Source: Chryseobacterium sp. SORGH_AS_0447
GTDB lineage: Bacteria > Bacteroidota > Bacteroidia > Flavobacteriales > Weeksellaceae
Direction: 5' to 3'
Length of the DNA stretch: 64,000 nt
Assembly (NCBI RefSeq): GCF_030818695.1
Contig: NZ_JAUTAR010000001.1
Location: 1,606,501-1,670,500, forward strand
Below the pieces are notes generated by a model that worked only from the letters and a program-made list of their open reading frames with translations, had not been told where the DNA came from and did not search any database. This document shows positions 1-8,204 of the stretch, piece after piece. Both the position numbers and the translations under genes were made by a program. Position 1 is the first letter of the stretch. The number at the start of each line of letters is the position of its first letter.

Positions 1-1093
1 TTCCGTATAAGTATTGCTGAGCAAAGTTACAGTGGCTCCTGCGGTTGAGGTCGCGGTGATTTTGCTGGTGACATTCGTGTCAAAAAATACATTCGTAATT
101 TTACTTTGTCCGTTCAGATAAGTAACGGTAGCATCGCCGGCGATATTGAATCCTTTTGCCCAGTTTGAAACCACCACATTGTCAAAATTGGCGTATGTTC
201 CTGAAGATAAAGTGATGGCGTTGGATTCCCCCGAGGTTCCGCCAAGCAACGTAATATTTTTAATGGTAGGGCTTGAAATCGGAGTTGCTACGGAATTAGA
301 AGCATTGTTCATTCCTTTGATCCCGGTATTTCCTGTGCCGTTGGTTTTTCTTTGGGTGAAGAGGGTGTTGACAGTCCCAATCCACCCATCGGTCCATACA
401 AAGGCGTCGTCTGCATTGCCTAAGGAGGCGATATTGGATACATTTACCGTCCCTCCGTACAGCTGGATTCCGTCCTCAGCACCATTAACCAGAGCGATAT
501 TTTCCACTTTGGTTCCGCTTCCCACACCGAACAGCGAAAGCCCATTGAATTTTACGGTAGTCGAAAAGTCAGCACCAGCATTTTCAATCCGTACATAGGT
601 CAGAGATCCTGAAGTATCTGTAGCAGAAGTTCCTCCGTAGACGGCGGTTCCGATTTCAGAAGTACCTGTTGTTCCGGTATTGATGGGTGCTTTTCCACAG
701 ATAATCACACCGCCCCAGGTTCCCGGAGTGGCTGCCGATGAAGTAAAGGAAACCGGTGAAGCAGGAGTGCCGTTGGCATAGATCTGCCCGCCCTGTTCTA
801 CCAGGACATATGAGGATGTGGTTGCCGTAGCTACAATTCGGGTTCCTGCAGGGATAACAAGTTTTCCTCCGTCTTTTACCCGCACCGGACCATTTAGTAC
901 ATATACTTTGGTAGGATCTAGGGTAACCACCTGTCCGCTGATAACATCACCTTTAAAGTTTGCTGGGATCCTGGGCAATTCCTACAACAGCAGTGGTTGC
1001 AATTTCATCATCATCTTTATTGCATGAATTCATGATCAGTGCAGTGCCTATAAGAAATGCAGCCGGGATTATCTTTAAATGATTTTTCTTCAT
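1..1093 (-). pseudogene. Beta-helix lipoprotein paralogue, frameshifted and cut by the window edge
   Basis: Leftward reading from ATG 1091-1093 gives a lipoprotein signal peptide with Cys24 after LIMNS, then an Asp-rich stretch and QDPS. At residue 44 the frame breaks: one extra A at base 961 puts the start in a frame that stops at 953-955. Dropping that base restores a frame open from 960 to base 1. That frame matches the neighbouring 1289-2500 gene along its length, for example NFKGDV against NFKGNI, VTLDP, IPAGTRI, FNGLSLFGVGSGT. It is therefore a tandem paralogue, a probable secreted right-handed beta-helix protein exposed on the outer membrane. The disruption could be a real inactivating or phase-variable indel or an assembly error; the 3' end lies outside the window. 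Confidence 0.8.
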
Positions 1094-1210
1094 AATATTT
1101 CATATTTTACTTCCTCACGAGAAATTTTTCAACAGTGTCTGTTTTGAAAATACCAAATTACCATTTTTCCGGATATTATCCCAATACTAATCTGTAACGG
1201 CCGTTATTTT

Positions 1211-1251
1211 TATAAGCAAAACAGCATCGGAAAATCTTTCCGATGCTGTTT
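1211..1251 (-). terminator. Intrinsic terminator after the beta-helix lipoprotein gene
   Basis: A perfect 15-bp stem (1219-1233 with 1237-1251, loop ATC) begins 38 bp past the stop codon of the leftward gene. A/T tracts on both sides let it work in either direction. Confidence 0.75.
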
Positions 1252-1288
1252 TTAAATTTAATATGAAGAAACTAATTACTATTTTTTT

Positions 1289-2500
1289 TTAGTTCATAGC
1301 ATCAGATACGTCGAAGCTGCTTAAACCTGTCCATCCTTTACCCCAATCTGGCAATGCGGTTCCGCTTCCTGCACCTACCGCTGAAGTGTTTTCAGTATAA
1401 ATGGCAGAAATATCTACTGCTGTTCCTGCTGTGTTTTTAGCTTTAGATTTTGTAGTGATGTTTACAAATCTTAAGTTTTTCAAATAAGAACCTGACTGGA
1501 ACCATGCTAAAGTTCTGTCGGTTTCAAAATCAAGACCTGTAGTATAGTTTGCTAATACAATATTATCGAACTGACCGTTTGATCCTGCTCTTACCTTCAT
1601 CCCCTGAGATTCTGATCCTGCAGTGTTTCCTAGGAAAGTAGCATTGGTGATCATCGGGTTAGAAGCTCCGTTTCCGAAAGTAGTTGTAGGATTGGTATCC
1701 TGAGTATCTGCTTCAATCCCTCTGTTTCCTGGTTCAGCAGCTGTCTGATACGTTTTCATTCTGGCAGCATACAGGTAGTTTACTGAACCTCTGTATCCTT
1801 CTGTCCAGTCAAAAGAGTCATCTCCAACACCCGTTACTACAACGTGATCTAAATTTACATTTCCTCCGAAACATTCGATTCCGTCATCGGCACCTGTAGT
1901 TACGTATACATAAGAAATTGTAGTTCCGCTACCTACTCCGAAAAGAGAAAGGCCGTTAAATTCTTTTTCAGGATTATATTTGAATCCGCTGTCTTTAATT
2001 ACAAGATATTTAATAATACCTGAATTATCAGCCGTATTTGTACCTCCGTAGGTTAAATCACCCAATTCTGAAGTGGATGTTCCTGCAGAAGTTCTGTTGG
2101 TAGGCGCGTTACCTAAGATAACAATACCTCCCCAGTGTCCTTGCTTGTGAGAAGTACCTTCGAAGATTACAGGGCTTGAAGAGGTACCGTTAACGAAGAT
2201 TTTTCCTCCTCTGTCTACGATCAGGTAGTTAGCACCTTCCGCTACCGTAATTCTTGTTCCGGCAGGGATGATAAGGCTTGCACCGTTTTCAACCATTACC
2301 TTCCCGGTGATTGTATATACTTTTGACGGATCTAACGTTACGGTAGTTCCCGCAGCAATATTTCCTTTGAAATTGCTTGGATCTATTGAAGAAATCGTTT
2401 CATTGGTGTCATCATCAGACGTGCTGCAAGAGATCGCAACAGATGAAAATGATGCGGCTAATGAAAAGAAAAGAGCGGCTTTTAAAATTGTTTTTTTCAT
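1289..2500 (-). CDS. Outer-membrane beta-helix lipoprotein
   Basis: 403 residues. Signal peptide with lipobox-like SVAISC (Cys25) followed by an Asp/Thr-rich tether. The body is a repetitive series of short strands rich in G, N, D and T, such as GGIVILGNAP, FNGLSLFGVGSGTTI and GADDGIECFGGNVNLDHVVV, typical of right-handed parallel beta-helix proteins. No T9SS C-terminal sorting domain is seen. It lies 23 bp downstream of the TonB-dependent receptor on the same strand, so the two are probably co-transcribed. It occupies the place a SusD-like lipoprotein usually holds, but has no SusD features. A ligand-capture role for the receptor is inference. A frameshifted paralogue follows downstream. Confidence 0.75.
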   Translation of the reverse strand: MKKTILKAALFFSLAASFSSVAISCSTSDDDTNETISSIDPSNFKGNIAAGTTVTLDPSKVYTITGKVMVENGASLIIPAGTRITVAEGANYLIVDRGGKIFVNGTSSSPVIFEGTSHKQGHWGGIVILGNAPTNRTSAGTSTSELGDLTYGGTNTADNSGIIKYLVIKDSGFKYNPEKEFNGLSLFGVGSGTTISYVYVTTGADDGIECFGGNVNLDHVVVTGVGDDSFDWTEGYRGSVNYLYAARMKTYQTAAEPGNRGIEADTQDTNPTTTFGNGASNPMITNATFLGNTAGSESQGMKVRAGSNGQFDNIVLANYTTGLDFETDRTLAWFQSGSYLKNLRFVNITTKSKAKNTAGTAVDISAIYTENTSAVGAGSGTALPDWGKGWTGLSSFDVSDAMN

Positions 2501-2523
2501 AACTTTTATCGATTTATATAGTA

Positions 2524-4992
2524 TTAAAATTTGTAAGATAGATTCAATCCAAGCTGACGACCTTTCGTATAATCTTTGTGGATGAATGTCTTGGTGGTGT
2601 TTTCCTGTTCGATTTTAAAATGAGGATTCAACAAATTCTTTGCAGAAATCCCGATTCCGATTTTGTTTAATGTAAAGCTTAAGTTCAGATCAAGAATCTC
2701 TCTCGGTACTTCATAGAAATTTCCGATAAACCCTGTTCCTACGGCGTAAAGGCTTTTACCGATGTGAGAATAAGATGCTACGAAATCCAAGCTGTTTACA
2801 TTATTCCATTTATAATTATATCCTATGTTGACATTGGCGATGAAATCTGCCACCCCTTGGATTTTATCTTTCGGAGTATTGAATACGATGGTTTTACCGG
2901 CGTTATTTTTCGCAATTTCGCTTTCCGATTTAAATTCCTGCTCAGAATGCATATAGGTAGCATTAAGGAAAGTATACACTTTAGAATTGTTCCAAGAGTA
3001 TAGATCTTTTCTGAATTCTGCTTCAGCTCCTACAATATATCCCCAATCTGAAATGTTGAAATATGTCATGTCACTTGGCGCAGAACTCGCATAACTTGTT
3101 CTCGCAATAGCATTCTGGATATATTTTCCGAAAGCCGTTACTGAAATCAGTTCACCGGATTTAGGAAATAGTTCCCATTTAAGATCCGCATTGTAGTTAT
3201 CGGATGGATTAAGGAATTGGTTACCATATGTATTGGTCGTTACATCATAGTAAGCAATCGGAATAATTTCTTTTGCCTGTGGTAAAGTATATGTCTTTGA
3301 GAAGGCAAATCGTAAATTTTGCTTATCGTTTAGGCTGTACTTCGCGTTTAAAGCTGGTAAGAACTTGTTGTATTGCTTGTTCTTTTTACCGTCCTGTGCA
3401 ATCGGATCCAACCACTTCATCTGCATGTCGATATAATCGAAACGTCCGCCTACCTGAATGATGAACTTATCAGATAAAGTAATATCCACATTGGCCAGAC
3501 CAGATTGAATATTCTGTTTTGCCGTGTAGAAGAATGGCTTGAACAATTTATCTGTCGGCTGGAAAGTAATGTAGCTGAATAATGAATTGTTTCCTGCGTT
3601 GATGTATCCGTCGATATTGTTAGGATCTACCGGAACAACATTGCTGAAGTTCATCCCGATGGTTGTGTTTTCGAATCGTCTGTCTTTGTACTGCCCGTCG
3701 TATCCTAAAGTAACTTTAAACTTTTCAAATGTTCTTGTAAGATAGGCGTGTCCAAGAACCGTATTGTCCTTCAACTCGTCGAAATACCTGTGGTTGTTGA
3801 TGGCACTTCCTGCAATAAGCTGAAGGTTAGTAGCATCGATGGTATTTTGAAGACGGTCAGGTCTTTTGCTGTTCAGCATATTATAACCCAATGCCCAGTC
3901 TCCGGACCATGAGTCACCGAATTTATGAGTACCTAATAATTGATTTACCCAGGTTGTGGTAATTTTATTATCTCCTCTGTTGATAATTACATTTCGATCG
4001 ACGTCATACGAATACCCTTTATAAATTTTTGCCGACTGATCGGAAGAATGGATGTAGTTTGAAGTAAAGCTGATTCGGTGATTGCTGTTAATTCTATATC
4101 CTAAATTAAGCAAAGCTGTCGTATTCGTTTTATAATTAAAGCGTTCTACATCAGTATAATTTTTACTTGGTGTATTATCGAAGAAATAATAACCCTCCTG
4201 ACCTTTGCTGTATTCGTAAGAATTTTCAAATCCTGCATAACCGAATAAAGAGAACTTCCCGAAGGTTGCACCTCCTTCAATATTCATATCGGTATTAAAA
4301 GGATTTTTTGCATTTTTAAAATTCCAGTTTGTCTGGAAAGGATATTTCTGATAAGGATTTCCTTTAGTGAAAGTTGCCTCTTTATATCCGAAAAACCCTG
4401 GAGCACCATCCTGTACTTTGAAGTCTTTTTTATCAAACGTCTGAAGATTGATGCTGCTTCCGATACCCACTCTAAAATAAGGCTTTCCTGTATGCTCCTT
4501 AGAAACGATGTTTACATTTGCTCCTCCGAAGTCTCCCAGCATTTTTGGGTTGTAAACTTTATCTAATGAAATATATTCGATCATTGAGGTCTTGAAGATC
4601 TCAAGATTGATGTTTTTATATTCCGGATCGTCCGATGGAATGGGTAATCCGTTTAATGTAGTACTGTTATACCGGTCTCCAAGACCTCTTACGAAAATCT
4701 GTCCGCTTCCTTCCTGTTTGGTAGTTCCTGTCGCTTTGGTTACCGCTGTAGCGGCATCTCCTACACCCTGCTTGGCAAGTTGTACGGATCCTACACGTTC
4801 AATAACTTCTACCGATTTTTTTTGCAGGTTGATAAGGTTCGCTTCAGTACCCTTTTTAGTAGATCCTTTAATGACTACACCTTCGATTTTCTTTTCTTTC
4901 TTTACGGTGTCGTTTTTGGTCTCTTGAGCGTAAAGTACAGTTCCTGATGTTGTTAAAAACAAAACTGCGATACTCAGTTTTCTAAAATTCAT
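2524..4992 (-). CDS. TonB-dependent outer-membrane receptor
   Basis: 822 residues. Signal peptide of about 22 residues ending VLYAQ, a short linker, then a plug domain (about residues 40-200) with the signatures IFVRGLGDRYNSTTLNG and GDFGGANVNI. A long 22-strand-type barrel ends in the aromatic terminus LSYKF, as expected for BAM-inserted porins. No CarboxypepD_reg domain or SusD partner is visible. The gene is divergent from a PhoB/PhoR-like pair with about 190 bp between, and is followed by a beta-helix lipoprotein. The arrangement suggests a regulated uptake system, possibly phosphate-linked because of the neighbours; the substrate cannot be read from sequence. Confidence 0.9.
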   Translation of the reverse strand: MNFRKLSIAVLFLTTSGTVLYAQETKNDTVKKEKKIEGVVIKGSTKKGTEANLINLQKKSVEVIERVGSVQLAKQGVGDAATAVTKATGTTKQEGSGQIFVRGLGDRYNSTTLNGLPIPSDDPEYKNINLEIFKTSMIEYISLDKVYNPKMLGDFGGANVNIVSKEHTGKPYFRVGIGSSINLQTFDKKDFKVQDGAPGFFGYKEATFTKGNPYQKYPFQTNWNFKNAKNPFNTDMNIEGGATFGKFSLFGYAGFENSYEYSKGQEGYYFFDNTPSKNYTDVERFNYKTNTTALLNLGYRINSNHRISFTSNYIHSSDQSAKIYKGYSYDVDRNVIINRGDNKITTTWVNQLLGTHKFGDSWSGDWALGYNMLNSKRPDRLQNTIDATNLQLIAGSAINNHRYFDELKDNTVLGHAYLTRTFEKFKVTLGYDGQYKDRRFENTTIGMNFSNVVPVDPNNIDGYINAGNNSLFSYITFQPTDKLFKPFFYTAKQNIQSGLANVDITLSDKFIIQVGGRFDYIDMQMKWLDPIAQDGKKNKQYNKFLPALNAKYSLNDKQNLRFAFSKTYTLPQAKEIIPIAYYDVTTNTYGNQFLNPSDNYNADLKWELFPKSGELISVTAFGKYIQNAIARTSYASSAPSDMTYFNISDWGYIVGAEAEFRKDLYSWNNSKVYTFLNATYMHSEQEFKSESEIAKNNAGKTIVFNTPKDKIQGVADFIANVNIGYNYKWNNVNSLDFVASYSHIGKSLYAVGTGFIGNFYEVPREILDLNLSFTLNKIGIGISAKNLLNPHFKIEQENTTKTFIHKDYTKGRQLGLNLSYKF

Positions 4993-5066
4993 TTCTTTTT
5001 TACTATATTCTTTCGGTGCAAAGAAAGAAAGAATTCATGGGGTAGATGGTTTAGCGAAATTTAATT

Positions 5067-5091
5067 TTTTCTTAACTAAACATTAAGAAAA
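5067..5091. promoter_or_regulatory. Inverted repeat in the TonB receptor/response-regulator intergenic region
   Basis: A perfect 9-bp inverted repeat TTTTCTTAA-N7-TTAAGAAAA sits between the divergent TonB receptor and response-regulator genes. There is no T-run placement that would suit a terminator. It is a candidate operator for the adjacent regulator; binding is not shown. Confidence 0.4.
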
Positions 5092-5127
5092 GAATATAAT
5101 TGTTAACTTTATGTGAACGATACCCGT

Positions 5128-5162
5128 TTTGTTAAACCGTGATTAAAATATTATTAACTTTG
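5128..5162 (+). promoter_or_regulatory. Bacteroidota-type promoter of the response-regulator gene
   Basis: TTTG at 5128-5131, then 23 bp, then TAACTTTG at 5155-5162, matching the flavobacterial consensus. Transcription would start near 5169, which supports the ATG at 5180 over the TTG at 5174. Confidence 0.55.
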
Positions 5163-5179
5163 ACGCGTAAAAATTGAAA

Positions 5180-5857
5180 ATGAACCAAAAGAAAATCCTC
5201 TTAATAGACGATGAACTGGATATTTTAGAGATTCTGTCTTACAATTTAGAAAAGGAAGGCTACGACATTTATACAGCCACCAATGGTAATGAAGGTATCG
5301 ACAAAGCCAAAGAAATTATCCCCGATCTGATCTTACTGGATGTGATGATGCCCGAAAAAGACGGGATCGAAACCTGCCAGGAACTCCGCAAAATCAAAGA
5401 GCTTCAGAAAACACTTATCGTTTTCCTTTCCGCAAGAAGCGAGGAATTTTCCCAGTTGGCAGGCTTCCAGGCAGGCGCGAACGATTATATCGTAAAGCTG
5501 ATTAAACCAAAAATCCTCATTTCCAAAGTAAATGCTTTACTGCAGCTTACTTCCCAGGTATCCGATAATGCCAAATTAATCGAGATCGGAGATCTGATTA
5601 TTGATAAGGATAATTTCAGAGTATCAAAGAACGGGCAGCAGTTCCTGCTTCCGAAAAAAGAATTCGATCTGTTGTATCTGCTTGCTTCAAATACGGAAAA
5701 AGTGTTTAAGAGAGAAGAAATCCTGGAGAAAGTCTGGGGTAATGATGTCATCGTAGGCGAAAGAACCATCGATGTACACATCAGAAGACTGAGAGAGAAA
5801 CTAGGCATCAATACGATCCAGACATTAAAAGGAATTGGGTATAAACTTATTGTTTAA
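5180..5857 (+). CDS. OmpR/PhoB-family response regulator
   Basis: 225 residues from ATG 5180; an in-frame TTG at 5174 is the alternative start. The N-terminal receiver has the acidic pair D10-D11, phospho-acceptor D54 in ILLDVMMPEKDG, S84 and K106. The C-terminal winged helix (about residues 130-225) contains RTIDVHIRRLREKL and ends IQTLKGIGYKL, as in PhoB. The residue after the conserved lysine is Leu107 (codon CTG at 5498-5500), where receivers nearly always have proline in a cis K-P bond. A single C-to-T change from CCG would explain it. The cognate kinase follows after 50 bp. It likely controls the divergent receptor operon, by inference from position. Confidence 0.93.
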   Translation: MNQKKILLIDDELDILEILSYNLEKEGYDIYTATNGNEGIDKAKEIIPDLILLDVMMPEKDGIETCQELRKIKELQKTLIVFLSARSEEFSQLAGFQAGANDYIVKLIKPKILISKVNALLQLTSQVSDNAKLIEIGDLIIDKDNFRVSKNGQQFLLPKKEFDLLYLLASNTEKVFKREEILEKVWGNDVIVGERTIDVHIRRLREKLGINTIQTLKGIGYKLIV

Positions 5858-5907
5858 TACTCAATTTCAATTCTTATCTTTATATCAACCCATAAAACGT
5901 TGTAAAA

Positions 5908-6939
5908 TTGAAATTTTACAGGCTTACTTTCGTCGCCTCTTGTCTGTTGACATTGGTGATGTTCCTGTTAGTAATCATTTTCGATTCGCTAAAGGATATC
6001 TATTACAACACCCCATTCTTTAAAATCGGGCTTTTCGTCTGCCTCATTCTTATTTTTATCATTAATTATATTGTTTTGGAGCTGCTCTTTAACTATTATG
6101 GTAAAAAGCAGGTTCGCGGGCTTTCGCAGCTGTTGCCGCAGGAGATTGTTCATAACGATAATGAGAATATCACCATTAAAGAATTGGGAGAACGGTTTTC
6201 AGATCTTAACCAGCAGAAAGTAACCGAGCTCGATATGTTGAAAGAAATGGAGAGCTACCGGAAAGAATACATCGGTAATGTTTCACACGAGCTGAAAACA
6301 CCTTTATTTTCCATTCAGGGTTATGTGGAAACGCTTCGCGACGGCGGGGTGGATAATCTTACCATCCGCGACAAATACCTGGAGAGGATCGACAAGTCGG
6401 TGGAAAGACTAATTGCCATCGTTACCGATCTGGATATGATCAACCGGCTGGAGGCCGGAGAAATTAATCTTACGGTTTCAAAATTTGACGTTAACCTTTT
6501 AATTAAAGAAATTTTCGACCTGCTGGATCTTGAAGCCGAAAAGCACAATGCCATGATGCAGATTCAGACTTTGCAGCCACAGATTTTTGTAGAAGCAGAC
6601 AAACAGAAAATCTCCCAGGTCTTTATCAATCTGATCTCGAATGCCATCCATTACGCCAACAGGCAGGAGGCAAAAGTGGTGGTGAAGACAAGCATCCTTA
6701 AAAATAAAGTGCTGATCGAAGTTATCGACAACGGAATGGGCATCAAATCCGAAAGCCTTCCAAGGATTTTCGAAAGGTTCTACCGCGTGGAAACCAGCAG
6801 AAGCAGAAGGGAAGGAGGATCCGGATTAGGGCTGGCTATCGTAAAGCATATCCTTGAGGCACACAACGAAAATATTACCGTGGAAAGTGTCTATCTTGAG
6901 GGGACAAAATTTAGTTTTATGCTGGAAAAAAGTAAATAA
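5908..6939 (+). CDS. PhoR-like membrane sensor histidine kinase
   Basis: 343 residues with a TTG start. The next ATG, at codon 18, would remove most of the first membrane helix. Two transmembrane segments (about 8-25 and 38-61) are joined by a loop of only about 12 residues, so there is no real periplasmic sensor domain. The HisKA H-box NVSHELKTPLFSIQGY carries His127. The ATPase domain shows the N box NLISNAIHYA, the G1 box DNGMGI, an F box and the G2 box GSGLGLAIV. It partners with the preceding response regulator. The tiny loop resembles PhoR-type kinases that sense through a membrane partner; the signal is not known here. Confidence 0.92.
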   Translation: MKFYRLTFVASCLLTLVMFLLVIIFDSLKDIYYNTPFFKIGLFVCLILIFIINYIVLELLFNYYGKKQVRGLSQLLPQEIVHNDNENITIKELGERFSDLNQQKVTELDMLKEMESYRKEYIGNVSHELKTPLFSIQGYVETLRDGGVDNLTIRDKYLERIDKSVERLIAIVTDLDMINRLEAGEINLTVSKFDVNLLIKEIFDLLDLEAEKHNAMMQIQTLQPQIFVEADKQKISQVFINLISNAIHYANRQEAKVVVKTSILKNKVLIEVIDNGMGIKSESLPRIFERFYRVETSRSRREGGSGLGLAIVKHILEAHNENITVESVYLEGTKFSFMLEKSK

Positions 6940-6991
6940 TTCCGGCAAAATGTAAGGAAAAAAAATAATTTAAAAAATCCTGAAATATTTT

Positions 6992-7020
6992 TTTGTCACA
7001 TCTCATTTATTTTATATTTG
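6992..7020 (+). promoter_or_regulatory. Bacteroidota-type promoter of the pRiA4b ORF-3-like gene
   Basis: TTTG at 6992-6995, 17-bp spacer, TATATTTG at 7013-7020. Predicted start of transcription is near 7027, giving a leader of about 40 nt. Confidence 0.6.
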
Positions 7021-7067
7021 CAACAGAGATTTATCATAATAATAAAGGCAAAAAGTAATTTAAACTG

Positions 7068-7664
7068 ATGGTTTACAAAATCCGCGTAATATTAGATGCG
7101 AAAGAAGATATTTTCCGGGATATCGAAGTTAAAGGAAAACAGACGCTGTGGAACTTACATTTAGGAATTAAAAGTGCATTCAGCTTGCAGGGAGAAGAGC
7201 TATCTACTTTTAACCTGCTGGAAGATGACGGAACGATCGTTAAAAGTGTTCCGCTGGAAGATATGAGCGACGACGGAGACGGCGAAATTATGTCGGATGT
7301 GTACATCGATGAGGCTTTCGAAAAAACGGGAGATAAAGCTCAGTTCCAGTACGGACTTTTAGATCTTTGGGAGTTTTTCTGCGAATTGGTGGAAGTAATC
7401 GAAGAAACAAAAGGAGTAAATTACCCGATCACCGTATACCGATTCGGAAATGTACCTTTGAAAGCACCAAGCAAGAGCGGTACCGGAGGATCTAAAAAGA
7501 AATCGGCAATGCCACTGATGGATGACGATTTCGGTTTCGAAGATGATTTCGGAGCAACCGGAAACTTCGCAGATGAAGACGACGATGCTTTTGATGATGA
7601 GGAAGAAGAAGATTACAACGACGATGTTTTCGATGATGAGGATGACAACGATGACGAAAGATAA
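7068..7664 (+). CDS. Plasmid pRiA4b ORF-3-like domain protein with acidic tail
   Basis: 198 residues. The N-terminal 130 or so residues, beginning MVYKIRVILD and including TLWNLHLGIKSAF and QFQYGLLDLWEFFCELVEV, match the pRiA4b ORF-3/IS1096 TnpR-like fold family. It has a basic linker SGTGGSKKKS and a strongly acidic tail (about residues 150-198) made almost entirely of D and E. No transposase is nearby, so this is a chromosomal housekeeping version common in flavobacteria rather than an active element. The function is unknown. It has its own promoter and a strong terminator, so it is monocistronic. Confidence 0.8.
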   Translation: MVYKIRVILDAKEDIFRDIEVKGKQTLWNLHLGIKSAFSLQGEELSTFNLLEDDGTIVKSVPLEDMSDDGDGEIMSDVYIDEAFEKTGDKAQFQYGLLDLWEFFCELVEVIEETKGVNYPITVYRFGNVPLKAPSKSGTGGSKKKSAMPLMDDDFGFEDDFGATGNFADEDDDAFDDEEEEDYNDDVFDDEDDNDDER

Positions 7665-7686
7665 TCGAAACAACTAAAAAATATAC

Positions 7687-7715
7687 AGCCCCGGATCAAC
7701 ATCCGGGGCTTTTTT
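7687..7715 (+). terminator. Intrinsic terminator
   Basis: Perfect 10-bp stem AGCCCCGGAT / ATCCGGGGCT with loop CAAC and a T-run, 22 bp after the stop of the pRiA4b-like gene. Confidence 0.9.
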
Positions 7716-7782
7716 ATGATCAGAATATCAATATTCACTCCTGTATTTAGAATCCCAATCTCTGTTTATATATTATATTTTT

Positions 7783-7874
7783 AGACGTTGCCCATAATTG
7801 CCAGAGGAATCTAAACATAACATCAGGGATAATCGTGGAACTACTCGCGTCCGGATTCCTATGGAATGATAAAA
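7783..7874. repeat. Degenerate palindromic intergenic repeat (GGAATCT family)
   Basis: The left arm holds AGAGGAATCTAAACATAACAT and the right arm GGATTCCTATGGAATGA, roughly complementary, giving a MITE-like palindrome in a gene-free region. Related half-copies occur at 7918-7959 and 54987-55026. The rest of 7716-8204 shows no convincing gene. Confidence 0.5.
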
Positions 7875-7917
7875 TGACTGTCTAGGTATCTACGTACTAT
7901 TTTGCATTTACATTTTG

Positions 7918-7959
7918 CTTGTCATTCCCGAAGGGAATCTAAATATAGTATTAGCGATT
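7918..7959. repeat. Half-copy of the GTCATTCCCG intergenic repeat
   Basis: GTCATTCCCGAAGGGAATCT followed by AAATATAGTATTAG closely matches the segment at 54987-55026 (GTCATTCCCGCAGGGAATCT then CAACATCGTATTAG). It contains the palindrome TTCCCGAAGGGAA. Confidence 0.6.
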
Positions 7960-8182
7960 AGTATAAGATACTTCTGATCTGGATTGGAGCAAATATAAAA
8001 GGATGTTTAGGACAGATTGCACAGATTTATATCCAGTTGGTGCAAGCTCTTGCTTATATTCTCATTCTGTTCTCAGCTGCTTACATCCATTCTCTGCAGG
8101 CTTAAGCGTCCGCTCTTATACCTTTCATATAATTACTTTGTAAATTTTATAGCCGGTTTTCCCGTTTTCCGATCACAATTCC

Positions 8183-8190
8183 TATTTTTG
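8183..8190 (+). promoter_or_regulatory. -7 element of the GH13 lipoprotein gene
   Basis: TATTTTTG fits TAnnTTTG 15 bp before the ATG. No clear -33 TTTG lies at the right distance, so the call is weak. Confidence 0.35.
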
Positions 8191-8204
8191 TTAAAAGAGA
8201 ATTA

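Noticed and set aside
1289..4992. SusC/SusD polysaccharide utilisation locus
   Set aside because: The receptor's partner lacks SusD features and there are no glycan enzymes adjacent.
7068..7664. Insertion sequence passenger (IS1096/pRiA4b name)
   Set aside because: No transposase or terminal repeats nearby; own promoter and terminator indicate a resident gene.
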